A stretch of 6,371 nucleotides of DNA. Origin: CAZVFX01 sp964626565. GTDB taxonomy: Bacteria > Myxococcota_A > UBA9042 > CAIXZC01. The DNA is taken from the NCBI GenBank assembly GCA_964626565.1, contig CAZVFX010000230.1:1-6371 (forward strand), read 5' to 3'. The notes beneath the pieces were generated by a model. That model was not told the origin of the DNA. It saw nothing but the letters and a program-made list of their open reading frames with translations, and ran no database searches. The translations under genes and the position numbers were made by a program. Position 1 is the stretch's first letter. Every line of letters starts with the position of its first letter. Below are positions 1-6,347 of the stretch, in pieces.

Positions 1-70
1 GAGAGCCTGAGCCCAGGGCCAGAGCCAGAGACCAGGGTCAGGGGCCAGGGTCAGTGGTCAGGGGCCAGGG
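1..70. repeat. G-rich degenerate direct repeats upstream of the first gene
   Basis: The stretch is built from variants of a GGGCCAGGG / GGTCAGG unit. The clearest copies are a perfect 15-bp direct repeat at 36-50 and 56-70, 20 bp apart. It contains five runs of three or more G (35-37, 41-44, 48-50, 61-64, 68-70), so the + strand could form a G-quadruplex, although the loop between runs three and four is 10 nt. It lies directly before the ribosome binding site of the first gene. I see no promoter in it, so the promoter for that gene is probably outside the window or hidden in this repeat. Confidence 0.6.
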
Positions 71-73
71 CTT

Positions 74-79
74 GAGGTG
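74..79 (+). promoter_or_regulatory. Ribosome binding site deciding the start of the first Sel1 gene
   Basis: GAGGTG stands 4 nt before the ATG at 84. The alternative in-frame GTG at 54 lies inside the simple-sequence repeat, has no such site, and would put a repeat-encoded arginine-rich stretch in front of an otherwise good signal peptide. The ATG at 84 is therefore preferred. Confidence 0.7.
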
Positions 80-83
80 GCGC

Positions 84-1535
84 ATGACATACAAGATCAT
101 AACGTGCTTGTTTAGCACAGTATTGTTGACGACTTCGGCCCTCGGACAGGAAGGGGGCTGGGACGCGTCTCGGGCTTCGGATCGGGAGAAGTGTTTTGGG
201 TCGGAGCCGTTGTACTGCACCTTTCTGGGCATCGATTTGAGGGAAGGGTTGGACAAGGGGCCGATTGATTACCCGGAGGCTCGTACGGTTTTCACTCACG
301 GCTGCCGGCATGGGGAAGGTGGATGCTGTGTGCTACTGGGCCACATGTGGGAATCGGGCCAGGGTGGTGAGAAGGACAGCAGTAAGGCCATGGAGTCCTT
401 CAAGAAGGCCTGCGAGCTTAAGGACAGCGGCGGGTGCTCTTCCGTCGCCAAGCGTTATTTCACCGGACACGGGTCGGCCCCGGATTTCGACCAGGCGCGT
501 CGCTATTTTGCCCTTGGCTGCGGGGGCGAGTTCCAGCAGCTCTCGTGCATTTATCTGGGTGTGATGATGCACGCGGGAGTGGGCGGCCCAGCGGACGTAG
601 ACGGGGCTATGGTCCGGATGCGGCAGGGGTGCGACAGGAACTGGGCGAAACGGTGCGGCAAGGAAGGCGCCAAGGTGTTTGCCGGCCTGGCCGGCATTCC
701 CTCCGAACCTGCCGCCAGCGCCGCGTTGTTCGAAGTTGCCTGCGAGCGCGGTGACTTCTGGTCCTGCGGCGTCTTGGGAAACCTGCTCTACCGGGGTGAA
801 GTCATCCCGGAGGACCGGACCCGGGGAAGGGAGCTGGCCGGGAGGGCTTGTGAGGAAGGCGAGGCGGACCCGGGCTGTGGTGTTTACGGTGCGGCGCTTT
901 ACCACGGTCATGGCGGTGCACAGAATCACCCCCTGGCTCGCAAGGTTCTGAAGCAGGCTTGCGACGCGGGACACGGACCATCATGCCGCATTCTGGGAAT
1001 CATGTGGCTCAAGGGATTGGGTGGCAAAGCCAATGAAGTTCGAGCCATCGTTATGCAACAGCGCGCGTGTGAAGCCAGGGATCGTGACGGCTGTTACATC
1101 GCGGCCCAGATGTGGGAAGGGGGCCAGGCGGGCAAGAAGAGCCGGCACAAAGCGCTCGAATACTACGATGCAGGCTGCACCTTCGGCCACCCCCAATCCT
1201 GCCAACGCGCCGGCAACCTGTGGTACACTTCTCCCGACGTGAGCCCCAAAGCCCGTCTCCAGGCCCGCAGACTGTTTTCGAGCGGCTGCCTCCTGGGCGA
1301 TCAGCAGTGCTGCCTGGACGCGGCCCGCACCTACCGCGAGGAAGGCACGGAAATGGGCCTTAGCACCGCGTTCAAACTCTACTCAGTGAGATGCCGAAAG
1401 AGCGCAGCCGAAGCGTGCATGTGGGTAGGCGTGGCCTTGCGCGACGGCAAGGGGGTGGAGAAGGACGAGCCCAAGGGCGAGGGCATCCTCGAGGCGCTGT
1501 GCAAGGACGGCTACCAGCCGGCCTGTGGCCGCTGA
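84..1535 (+). CDS. Exported cysteine-rich Sel1-like repeat protein (483 aa), Hcp-like
   Basis: A solenoid of Sel1-like (alpha/alpha, TPR-related) repeats. Residues 1-21 look like a Sec signal peptide: Lys4, a hydrophobic core, and a likely cut after ALG before Gln22. There is no lipobox cysteine at the cut. The mature part has about 13 units of ~36 residues, each marked by a cysteine pair, usually CX7C (for example ACERGDFWSC), and once each GCGGEFQQLSC and ACEEGEADPGC with CX8C. Two units carry an extra adjacent cysteine (GGCC, QQCC), giving 28 mature cysteines by my count. In Helicobacter cysteine-rich proteins (Hcp) such pairs form one disulfide per repeat, so a periplasmic or secreted, disulfide-locked scaffold is expected. 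No catalytic motif is visible. Hcp proteins were once linked to beta-lactam binding, but that should not be transferred here. The repeats degrade between 660 and 740 (a GLAGIPSEPAAS-type linker). The next gene is a larger paralog. The exact function is unknown. Confidence 0.85.
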   Translation: MTYKIITCLFSTVLLTTSALGQEGGWDASRASDREKCFGSEPLYCTFLGIDLREGLDKGPIDYPEARTVFTHGCRHGEGGCCVLLGHMWESGQGGEKDSSKAMESFKKACELKDSGGCSSVAKRYFTGHGSAPDFDQARRYFALGCGGEFQQLSCIYLGVMMHAGVGGPADVDGAMVRMRQGCDRNWAKRCGKEGAKVFAGLAGIPSEPAASAALFEVACERGDFWSCGVLGNLLYRGEVIPEDRTRGRELAGRACEEGEADPGCGVYGAALYHGHGGAQNHPLARKVLKQACDAGHGPSCRILGIMWLKGLGGKANEVRAIVMQQRACEARDRDGCYIAAQMWEGGQAGKKSRHKALEYYDAGCTFGHPQSCQRAGNLWYTSPDVSPKARLQARRLFSSGCLLGDQQCCLDAARTYREEGTEMGLSTAFKLYSVRCRKSAAEACMWVGVALRDGKGVEKDEPKGEGILEALCKDGYQPACGR

Positions 1536-1592
1536 TTCACGGCGTCGATCTCCCAATCCGAATTAGGCCCCAAGGGGCACGCTGGCCAGTAG

Positions 1593-1628
1593 CCCCGGCC
1601 GAAAGCCCGGGGTCGTTGCGGATGGGCC
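1593..1628. repeat. 36-bp direct repeat, copy 1, with internal hairpin
   Basis: Identical over 36 bp to 1694-1729; the match stops exactly at both ends. Its first 20 bases fold as a hairpin: CCCCGG (1593-1598) pairs with CCGGGG (1607-1612), then a C/C mismatch and a C-G pair closing a GAAA loop (1601-1604). An alternative fold with a bulged C1608 is also possible. It resembles REP-type palindromic elements. No relation to a named family can be shown from this window alone. Confidence 0.8.
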
Positions 1629-1651
1629 GAGTCGAAGCCTCTCGGAAGGGC

Positions 1652-1667
1652 CCGGGCTGGCGCCCGG
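1652..1667. repeat. GC-rich hairpin between the two 36-bp repeats
   Basis: CCGGGC (1652-1657) and GCCCGG (1662-1667) form a perfect 6-bp stem with a TGGC loop. No T-tract follows, so it is not a standard rho-independent terminator. Together with the flanking repeat hairpins it makes a three-hairpin cluster between the two Sel1 genes. Confidence 0.55.
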
Positions 1668-1693
1668 ACATTCAGCGCTGCGTCGCATCTCCA

Positions 1694-1729
1694 CCCCGGC
1701 CGAAAGCCCGGGGTCGTTGCGGATGGGCC
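1694..1729. repeat. 36-bp direct repeat, copy 2, with internal hairpin
   Basis: Perfect second copy of 1593-1628, offset by 101 bp, in the same orientation, with the same GAAA-capped hairpin at 1694-1713. Sequence after it diverges completely from that after copy 1. The array is therefore either 1.36 copies of a 101-bp tandem unit or two separate 36-bp elements with 65 bp between. Confidence 0.8.
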
Positions 1730-1774
1730 TGGCGGCGCTGTTCGGTCTTGGGGAGCAAGGGCGAAGGCGATTTT

Positions 1775-1803
1775 TTGGGCCTTTCCCGGGCATAGTTTAT
1801 ACT
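1775..1803 (+). promoter_or_regulatory. Putative sigma-70 promoter for the large Sel1 gene and the sensor
   Basis: TTGGGC (1775-1780), a 17-bp spacer, then TATACT (1798-1803). The -10 box matches consensus at five of six positions and the spacing is optimal; the -35 box keeps only TTG. This is the one AT-rich patch in the gap. Transcription would start near 1810, leaving a leader of about 50 nt. The perfect inverted repeat ACTCG-TTC-CGAGT (1801-1813) covers the end of the -10 box and the predicted start point and could be an operator. The promoter call is inference from sequence only. Confidence 0.5.
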
Positions 1804-1847
1804 CGTTCCGAGTTAAAGTGACATTGAGCACGCGTGTGTGCATGTGT

Positions 1848-1852
1848 GGAGG
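1848..1852 (+). promoter_or_regulatory. Ribosome binding site deciding the GTG start at 1861
   Basis: GGAGG lies 8 nt before GTG 1861. Earlier in-frame GTG codons (1834, 1846, 1852) sit before or within this site and would add a cysteine-containing, non-signal-like head. Starting at 1861 gives a clean signal peptide, so this start is preferred. Confidence 0.75.
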
Positions 1853-1860
1853 TGGCGGGC

Positions 1861-4554
1861 GTGAGAATTTCAAGTGGAATCGGAATCGATTTGAAGCTGG
1901 CGGCGGTTTTTGCTGCCCTTTGTCTGTTGGGCCCTTTTTCGGTCGCAGCCCAGGAAGGTCCGACGCGCACCGAACTCGAGGAGGCTTGCCTCGGCGGTGA
2001 TGGTGCTGCTTGCGTGGAAGCCGGGGACCTTCACTACCAGGGTCGGGGGGTACCCAAAAGCCCGGCCAAGGCACTCAGTTCATACCGGCACGGCTGCAAA
2101 GTCGGAGCCGTGCGCGCCTGCACCAAGCAGGGGATGATGATGGTGATCGGGGTGGGCGGCGAGCAGCAAGCTGAAGATGGACGGCTGCTGTTGGACGAGG
2201 CATGCGAGAAAGGTGATGGCCCGGCGTGCGACTTTCTGGCCGTGATGTGGCGCACCGGCAAACATGTACCCGAAGCAGACCCCCGAAAGGCCAGAAACCT
2301 CTACGCCCGGGCGTGCGAAGCCGGCGAGGCCTCGTCCTGCCGGGACCTGGGCAATATGGCCTATGCCGGCCAGGGCGGCCCCGAAGCCCGGGACAAGGCG
2401 CGGCGGTTCTACGAGATGGCTTGCGAAAAGGACGATATGCCCGGGTGCGGCAAGCTGGGCATGATGATGGTCATGGGCGCGGGCGGTGACAAAGACGAAG
2501 ACGAGGGAAGGGAACTGTTGAAGAAGGCGTGCAAGGCCAAGGACCCTTCCGCGTGCGGAAGCCTCGCTGTCTTGTGGGAAAAAGGGGAAGCCGCGTCCGT
2601 CTCGGACAAGACCCGGGCCCGCGAGCTTTACACCATTGCGTGCAAGGGCGGCCAGGCCATCGATTGCACCCGGCTGGGAATCATGATGCGCAACGGCGAG
2701 GGGGGGCCTCGGGAGAAGAACAAGGCGGTGGACATGTTTGTGAAGTCGTGCGACATGGGCCACGGAAGAGCGTGCGGTATTTTGGGCGCCATGTGGTACA
2801 CGGCGGACGGCCTTCCCCGGGACGTTTGGAACGCGCGCCGATATTTCGAAAAGGCGTGTAACCGGGGCGGCTATCTGTCCTGCGCCAAACTGGCGGAAAT
2901 GGCCTACACGGGCGAAGGGGGTCCTAAGGACGAGCAGTTTGCCAGGGATTCCTTCCGCAAGGCCTGTGACGGCGGTCGTAACGAAGCCTGCACCCGCTAC
3001 GCGCTGATGCTGGTCCTGGGCTACGGCGGCGACACTGATGCGGAAGGTGGCAGAGGAATGCTCGAAAGCGCATGCGAAGCCGGGGACAGCACCGCGTGTG
3101 GCGGTCTGGGCGCCCTGTGGGAAGAAGGCGAAGGCGTACCCCAACCCGACGCTTCCAAGGCTCGTGAGTTCTACGACAAGGCATGTTCCGGCGGAGCTCA
3201 CGCCGACTGCCTTCCCCTCGCCCGCTTGTGGCTGAAAGGCAAAGGGGGCCCCACCGACGTTTCCGCGGCGTTAAAACGCCTTCAGGCCGGCTGTGCCGGC
3301 CGCGACGGCGCTGCGTGTGGACTGCTGGCCAACCTCTTGTATGAGGGCAAGGGAATCGACCGCGACGTTCCCGGCGCCCGGGAATACTCCCGCCGCGCGT
3401 GCGAGGCTGGAAACACCGCGCAAGGATGCGGTCTTTACGCAGTAATGCTCTATCGGGGCGAAGGAGGCGACAAGGACCTCGAAAAGGCCAACCAGCTTCT
3501 GGACGCAGCCTGCGAAAAGGGCTATCGCGTCGCGTGCCGGCTGGTGGGAGTCATGTACTACACCGGCAAAGGGCGAGACGCCCACTACGGTAAGGCGAGG
3601 CATTTCACCACCCTGGCCTGTGACGGCTACGACCCGGACGCGTGCGCCAACCTTGCCGTCATGTGGTTCAACGGCGAGGGCGGCGAAGAGGACAAAGGCA
3701 AGGCGCGGCTGCTCTATGAGCAGGCTTGCGACGGCGGCATTCCCGACTCCTGCCTGCAGCTTGGGCGCATGTGGCACCTGGGCGAGGGCGGTCCCCGGGA
3801 CGCGAACATCGCCAGGCAGTTCTATGTGCGTGCGTGCACCAAGGACGTAGCTGCCGGCTGCACCGCTGCCGGCGGCGCATATTTCGAGGCCCGGGGCGAC
3901 CCGCTCGACCGGGACAAGGCCGGGGTCATGTACAGCAAGGGGTGTGAGTTGGGCGATGCGGACGGCTGCCTCTTCCTGGGCCTCATGCACTACCGGGGCG
4001 AAGGTGCGGCGAGAGACGAAAACAAGGCCCGGGCCTTGTTTGGCAAGGCGTGCGACGGCGGACTTGTCCAGGGGTGCGTAAGCGCGGGCTGGGTGGAGTT
4101 CGGAACTCCAAATGACGCTGCTGCCAGGGGCTTCTTCGAAAAGGTTTGTGCAGACGCGACCGACCCCGATGGCGGCCTGGCCTGTTTCAATCTCGGCACC
4201 ATGCTCAGGTACGTGGACAAGAAACCGGGCAAGGCGGGCGACGCGTTCGAAAAAGCGTGCAAGGTGGGCTATGTGGCCGGCTGCGTTCAGCAGGCCGCGC
4301 TCCTGTACAAGAAGCGGCCGGTGAGAGCCGCCAACCTGGCTGACGAACGTCTCGAACTCGTGCTCAAGGGTTGCAAAGAGGCCAACGACGGAGAGACCTG
4401 CCTGGCGCTGGCAGAGTGGTATCGAGTATCGGGCGAAAAGAAGAAGGGCAAGAAATTCAAGAAGCTGGGAAACGGGCAGCTAAAAAAGGAGTGCGAGAGC
4501 GGGGACAAGGGTTCCTGCAGGGTGCTCAAACTGCGTGCCAAGGCCAACAAATGA
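1861..4554 (+). CDS. Large exported Sel1-like repeat protein with 24 cysteine pairs (897 aa)
   Basis: Starts at GTG 1861. Residues 1-30 form a signal peptide: Arg2, Lys12, a hydrophobic core and a VAA cut before Gln31. The mature protein is a Sel1-like solenoid of about 24 units of 36-37 residues, spanning about 38-890. Typical units read LGxMxxxGEGGPxDxxxAR.FY.KAC followed by CX7C. I count 24 cysteine pairs and no unpaired mature cysteine. Twenty-one are CX7C, two are CX8C (ACEAGNTAQGC and GCKEANDGETC) and one is CX11C (4147-4185). By analogy with Hcp proteins each pair should be a disulfide bracing one repeat, which requires an oxidising compartment. The C-terminal ~40 residues are strongly basic (a lysine cluster near 858-876), unlike the acidic repeats. 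Most Sel1 proteins are much shorter. It is paralogous to the upstream gene, has its own promoter-like sequence, and ends in an ATGA overlap with the sensor gene. No enzyme motif is seen; a binding scaffold is likely, partner unknown. Confidence 0.88.
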   Translation: MRISSGIGIDLKLAAVFAALCLLGPFSVAAQEGPTRTELEEACLGGDGAACVEAGDLHYQGRGVPKSPAKALSSYRHGCKVGAVRACTKQGMMMVIGVGGEQQAEDGRLLLDEACEKGDGPACDFLAVMWRTGKHVPEADPRKARNLYARACEAGEASSCRDLGNMAYAGQGGPEARDKARRFYEMACEKDDMPGCGKLGMMMVMGAGGDKDEDEGRELLKKACKAKDPSACGSLAVLWEKGEAASVSDKTRARELYTIACKGGQAIDCTRLGIMMRNGEGGPREKNKAVDMFVKSCDMGHGRACGILGAMWYTADGLPRDVWNARRYFEKACNRGGYLSCAKLAEMAYTGEGGPKDEQFARDSFRKACDGGRNEACTRYALMLVLGYGGDTDAEGGRGMLESACEAGDSTACGGLGALWEEGEGVPQPDASKAREFYDKACSGGAHADCLPLARLWLKGKGGPTDVSAALKRLQAGCAGRDGAACGLLANLLYEGKGIDRDVPGAREYSRRACEAGNTAQGCGLYAVMLYRGEGGDKDLEKANQLLDAACEKGYRVACRLVGVMYYTGKGRDAHYGKARHFTTLACDGYDPDACANLAVMWFNGEGGEEDKGKARLLYEQACDGGIPDSCLQLGRMWHLGEGGPRDANIARQFYVRACTKDVAAGCTAAGGAYFEARGDPLDRDKAGVMYSKGCELGDADGCLFLGLMHYRGEGAARDENKARALFGKACDGGLVQGCVSAGWVEFGTPNDAAARGFFEKVCADATDPDGGLACFNLGTMLRYVDKKPGKAGDAFEKACKVGYVAGCVQQAALLYKKRPVRAANLADERLELVLKGCKEANDGETCLALAEWYRVSGEKKKGKKFKKLGNGQLKKECESGDKGSCRVLKLRAKANK
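4482..4518 (+). promoter_or_regulatory. Candidate -1 frameshift site (slippery heptamer plus hairpin)
   Basis: A-AAA-AAG at 4482-4488 is in the correct phase (CTA AAA AAG) of the Sel1 gene; the same heptamer is used in Escherichia coli dnaX. After a 10-nt spacer comes an 8-bp hairpin: 4499-4506 pairs with 4511-4518 around an AAGG loop, with two G-U pairs. A -1 shift enters the frame of the sensor gene, which is open from here to 6344, so the product would be a Sel1-sensor fusion of about 1,495 residues. Against it: the site lies in a lysine-rich tail where such runs arise easily, no strong Shine-Dalgarno-like stimulator precedes it, and the fusion would carry an export signal in front of domains that look cytoplasmic. 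Confidence 0.3.
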
Positions 4555-6347
4555 ATGACGAGAGCAAAAGTCGTGACCAACTGCTGGCGGAGTTGAACAT
4601 CCTGCGCGAGAGGGTGCTGGAGTTGGAAGACAGTGAGACGTCACGGGACTGGGAGGATAGCGATGATCGCCGGTATGTGGACGGACTGGCGTTCCTGTCC
4701 CAGACAGCCACCGGATTCGTCGAATTGGGCCACGAGGAGAATATCCATCAATACATCGGGGAGCGCCTGGCTGAACTGCTGGCGGATTCTTTCATCGTGG
4801 TTGCCACCTTCGATGAAGACAAACGCGCCCTGCATGTAGAAGCGGTTGCAGGGCAGCGGCACCTGGCTGCTCGTATCGACGATATGTTTGATGAACCCCT
4901 GGTGGGGTCGTCGTACCGCGTCAACGATTGGGGTGTGGACATGCTTCGGGCGGAAGGTCCCACCGAGCTTGAACTCGATTTCACAACCATCACTTTCGGC
5001 ACGGTGTCCCGGCTGGTTTCCGACGCTCTGATCAGCCTTCTGGAATTGGGTTCAGCTTACTCCGCCAGTTTCATTCGCGACGGTCGCCTGATGGGCTCGG
5101 TGGCCATGTTCCTCCACAAAGACACCGACCTCCCCTCCGAGGAGGTCCTCAGCACTTTTCTGAAACAGGCTTCGGTCGCACTCTACCGCAGAAGTGCGGA
5201 AGAAGAGAGCCACGCCGCCGGGGAGCGGTACCGCTCGTTGTTCCACAACAGCCGGGCGCTCAATTTCCGGAGCGACATGAAGACAGGCAAGGTCATCGAA
5301 TGCAATAACGCGGTGGCCGAACTCCTGCATTACAACGACGCGGACGCGGTCATCAGCGCGGGCGTCACCTTTGCCGACTACTACCCCCCCGAACGCCGTG
5401 CGCGGCTCCTTGAAGTACTGTCCCTGGAGGGGCGTGCGGAGGATGTCGTCATCTGGTGCACCCGACCGGATGGTTCCCGCTTCTGCATCGTCGGGTCCAT
5501 GACCGCGATACCTGAGGACGGCTACATTGAAGGCGCGTTTGTCGATATTACAGCCACGAAGAAGGTCGAGGACCGGGCGCGCTTCCAGGCGTCGCTCTTG
5601 AGGCAGATACGAAAAGGAGTACTCGCCACTGACCTGGAGGGAAAAGTCACCTATTTCAACTGGTACGCCCAGGAAATCTTCGGCGTTTCGGCGGACGACG
5701 TAGTTGGCCGGGACGTTGTGGAGGTGCTCGTTCCCGCGAACGCTCACAGCATCATGCGGGGAGTCTTCAACAAGGTCGTCAAGGACGGAGAGTGGTCGGG
5801 CGAGATATTCGGGCAGAAGAGCGACGGGAAGGTGTTTCCCCTCGAAGTATATTTCTCGGTTACCCGGGACGAAGAGGGCATGGCCAACGGTGTCGTGGGG
5901 GCTGGTTTCGACATTACGGAGCGCAAGCGTCAGCAGGACAAACTGGTCATGCGGCAGCGGGCCCTGGAGTCCATCTATCGCCTCGCCACGGAACCGGACC
6001 GGACCTTTGAAGAGGTGTGCGAATCCATGGTGGCCGACCTCGCTGCACTCCTCGACGTTCCTCACGCCCGCATCATCCGGGTAGAAGGGAAGGAGGCTCT
6101 GCCTGTTGCCGCCATGGTCAATGACAAACCGGGCAGAGTCGCGATTACAAACCTCGAAGACCATCCGTGCGAGGTGGTGATGAAGAAGGGCGCGACGTGC
6201 ATGTTCTCCCAGGGCATCGCCGACCGCTTCAGCGCAGCAGACTGCGTCTCTGATCACAACGCCAAGAGCTACCTGGGAGCCCCCCTTCGAACCTCGGACG
6301 ATAAGGTTGTTGGGGTGCTCCCATCACCACTATTATCGCCAGCGTGA
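4551..6347 (+). CDS. GAF-PAS-PAS-GAF sensor protein, 3' end disrupted (598 aa as read)
   Basis: Starts at ATG 4551, overlapping the previous stop as ATGA, which suggests translational coupling; a weak AAGG lies 7 nt upstream. Residues 5-28 form a leucine-rich coiled coil (LLAELNILRERVLELE). Residues ~42-212 look like a divergent GAF domain. Residues ~222-342 are a PAS domain (from ERYRSLFHNS, ending in VDITATKK). Residues ~343-460 are a clearer PAS-PAC (GVLATDLEGKVTYFN, then GAGFDITERKR). Residues ~465-590 are a second GAF that reaches SYLGAPLR and KVVGVL, then ends in PSPLLSPA and a stop. GAF domains normally continue with a further strand and helix after GVL, and such sensors normally end in a histidine kinase, GGDEF or similar output. 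Both are missing. No membrane segment is visible, so it is probably cytoplasmic. The ligand is unknown. Either the gene is broken or the last ~50 bases do not belong to it. Confidence 0.85.
   Translation: MNDESKSRDQLLAELNILRERVLELEDSETSRDWEDSDDRRYVDGLAFLSQTATGFVELGHEENIHQYIGERLAELLADSFIVVATFDEDKRALHVEAVAGQRHLAARIDDMFDEPLVGSSYRVNDWGVDMLRAEGPTELELDFTTITFGTVSRLVSDALISLLELGSAYSASFIRDGRLMGSVAMFLHKDTDLPSEEVLSTFLKQASVALYRRSAEEESHAAGERYRSLFHNSRALNFRSDMKTGKVIECNNAVAELLHYNDADAVISAGVTFADYYPPERRARLLEVLSLEGRAEDVVIWCTRPDGSRFCIVGSMTAIPEDGYIEGAFVDITATKKVEDRARFQASLLRQIRKGVLATDLEGKVTYFNWYAQEIFGVSADDVVGRDVVEVLVPANAHSIMRGVFNKVVKDGEWSGEIFGQKSDGKVFPLEVYFSVTRDEEGMANGVVGAGFDITERKRQQDKLVMRQRALESIYRLATEPDRTFEEVCESMVADLAALLDVPHARIIRVEGKEALPVAAMVNDKPGRVAITNLEDHPCEVVMKKGATCMFSQGIADRFSAADCVSDHNAKSYLGAPLRTSDDKVVGVLPSPLLSPA

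Larger units (their letters stand above)
1536..1860. other. Intergenic region of 325 bases with repeats and promoter
   Basis: No believable gene lies here. Open frames on both strands are translations of the GC-rich repeats. The first part (1536-1592) has only a short GCCC-CAAG-GGGC inverted repeat (1567-1578) with no following T-run, so I cannot call a terminator for the first gene. The middle (1593-1729) holds a 36-bp repeat pair and hairpins. The last part (1771-1860) holds a promoter, a palindrome, an alternating purine-pyrimidine tract and the ribosome binding site for the next gene. Confidence 0.75.

Noticed and set aside
1567..1578. Terminator after the first Sel1 gene
   Set aside because: GCCC-CAAG-GGGC is a short stem with no T-run after it, so it cannot be called a rho-independent terminator.
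1593..1729. Possible mini CRISPR array (two 36-bp repeats)
   Set aside because: Only two repeats; the gap between them is 65 bp, too long for usual spacers, and it contains its own palindrome. No cas gene is near.
1511..2074. Minus-strand open frame across the intergenic repeats
   Set aside because: Its sequence is mostly the translated 36-bp repeat (PSATTPGFRPG-like) and then antisense to the signal peptide region. Typical spurious frame.
3031..3066. EF-hand-like loop DTDAEGGRGMLE in the large Sel1 protein
   Set aside because: Positions 1, 3, 5, 6 and 12 fit, but position 8 is Arg instead of a hydrophobic residue, and acidic residues are ordinary in the loop between Sel1 helices.
2080..3201. 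Long open frame (373 codons) on the minus strand inside the large Sel1 gene
   Set aside because: It is the antisense shadow of a GC-rich repeated coding sequence. It has no signal, no family resemblance and no ribosome binding site, while the + strand frame shows perfect Sel1 periodicity.
4371..4550. Sensor gene starting earlier, at the in-frame ATG 4371
   Set aside because: The extra 60 residues are an out-of-frame reading of the Sel1 C-terminus, and the ATG at 4551 overlapping the stop is the natural operon start. The extension only matters if frameshifting occurs.
5052..6257. Long open frame (401 codons) on the minus strand inside the sensor gene
   Set aside because: Antisense shadow; the + strand frame carries recognisable PAS and GAF motifs across the same interval.
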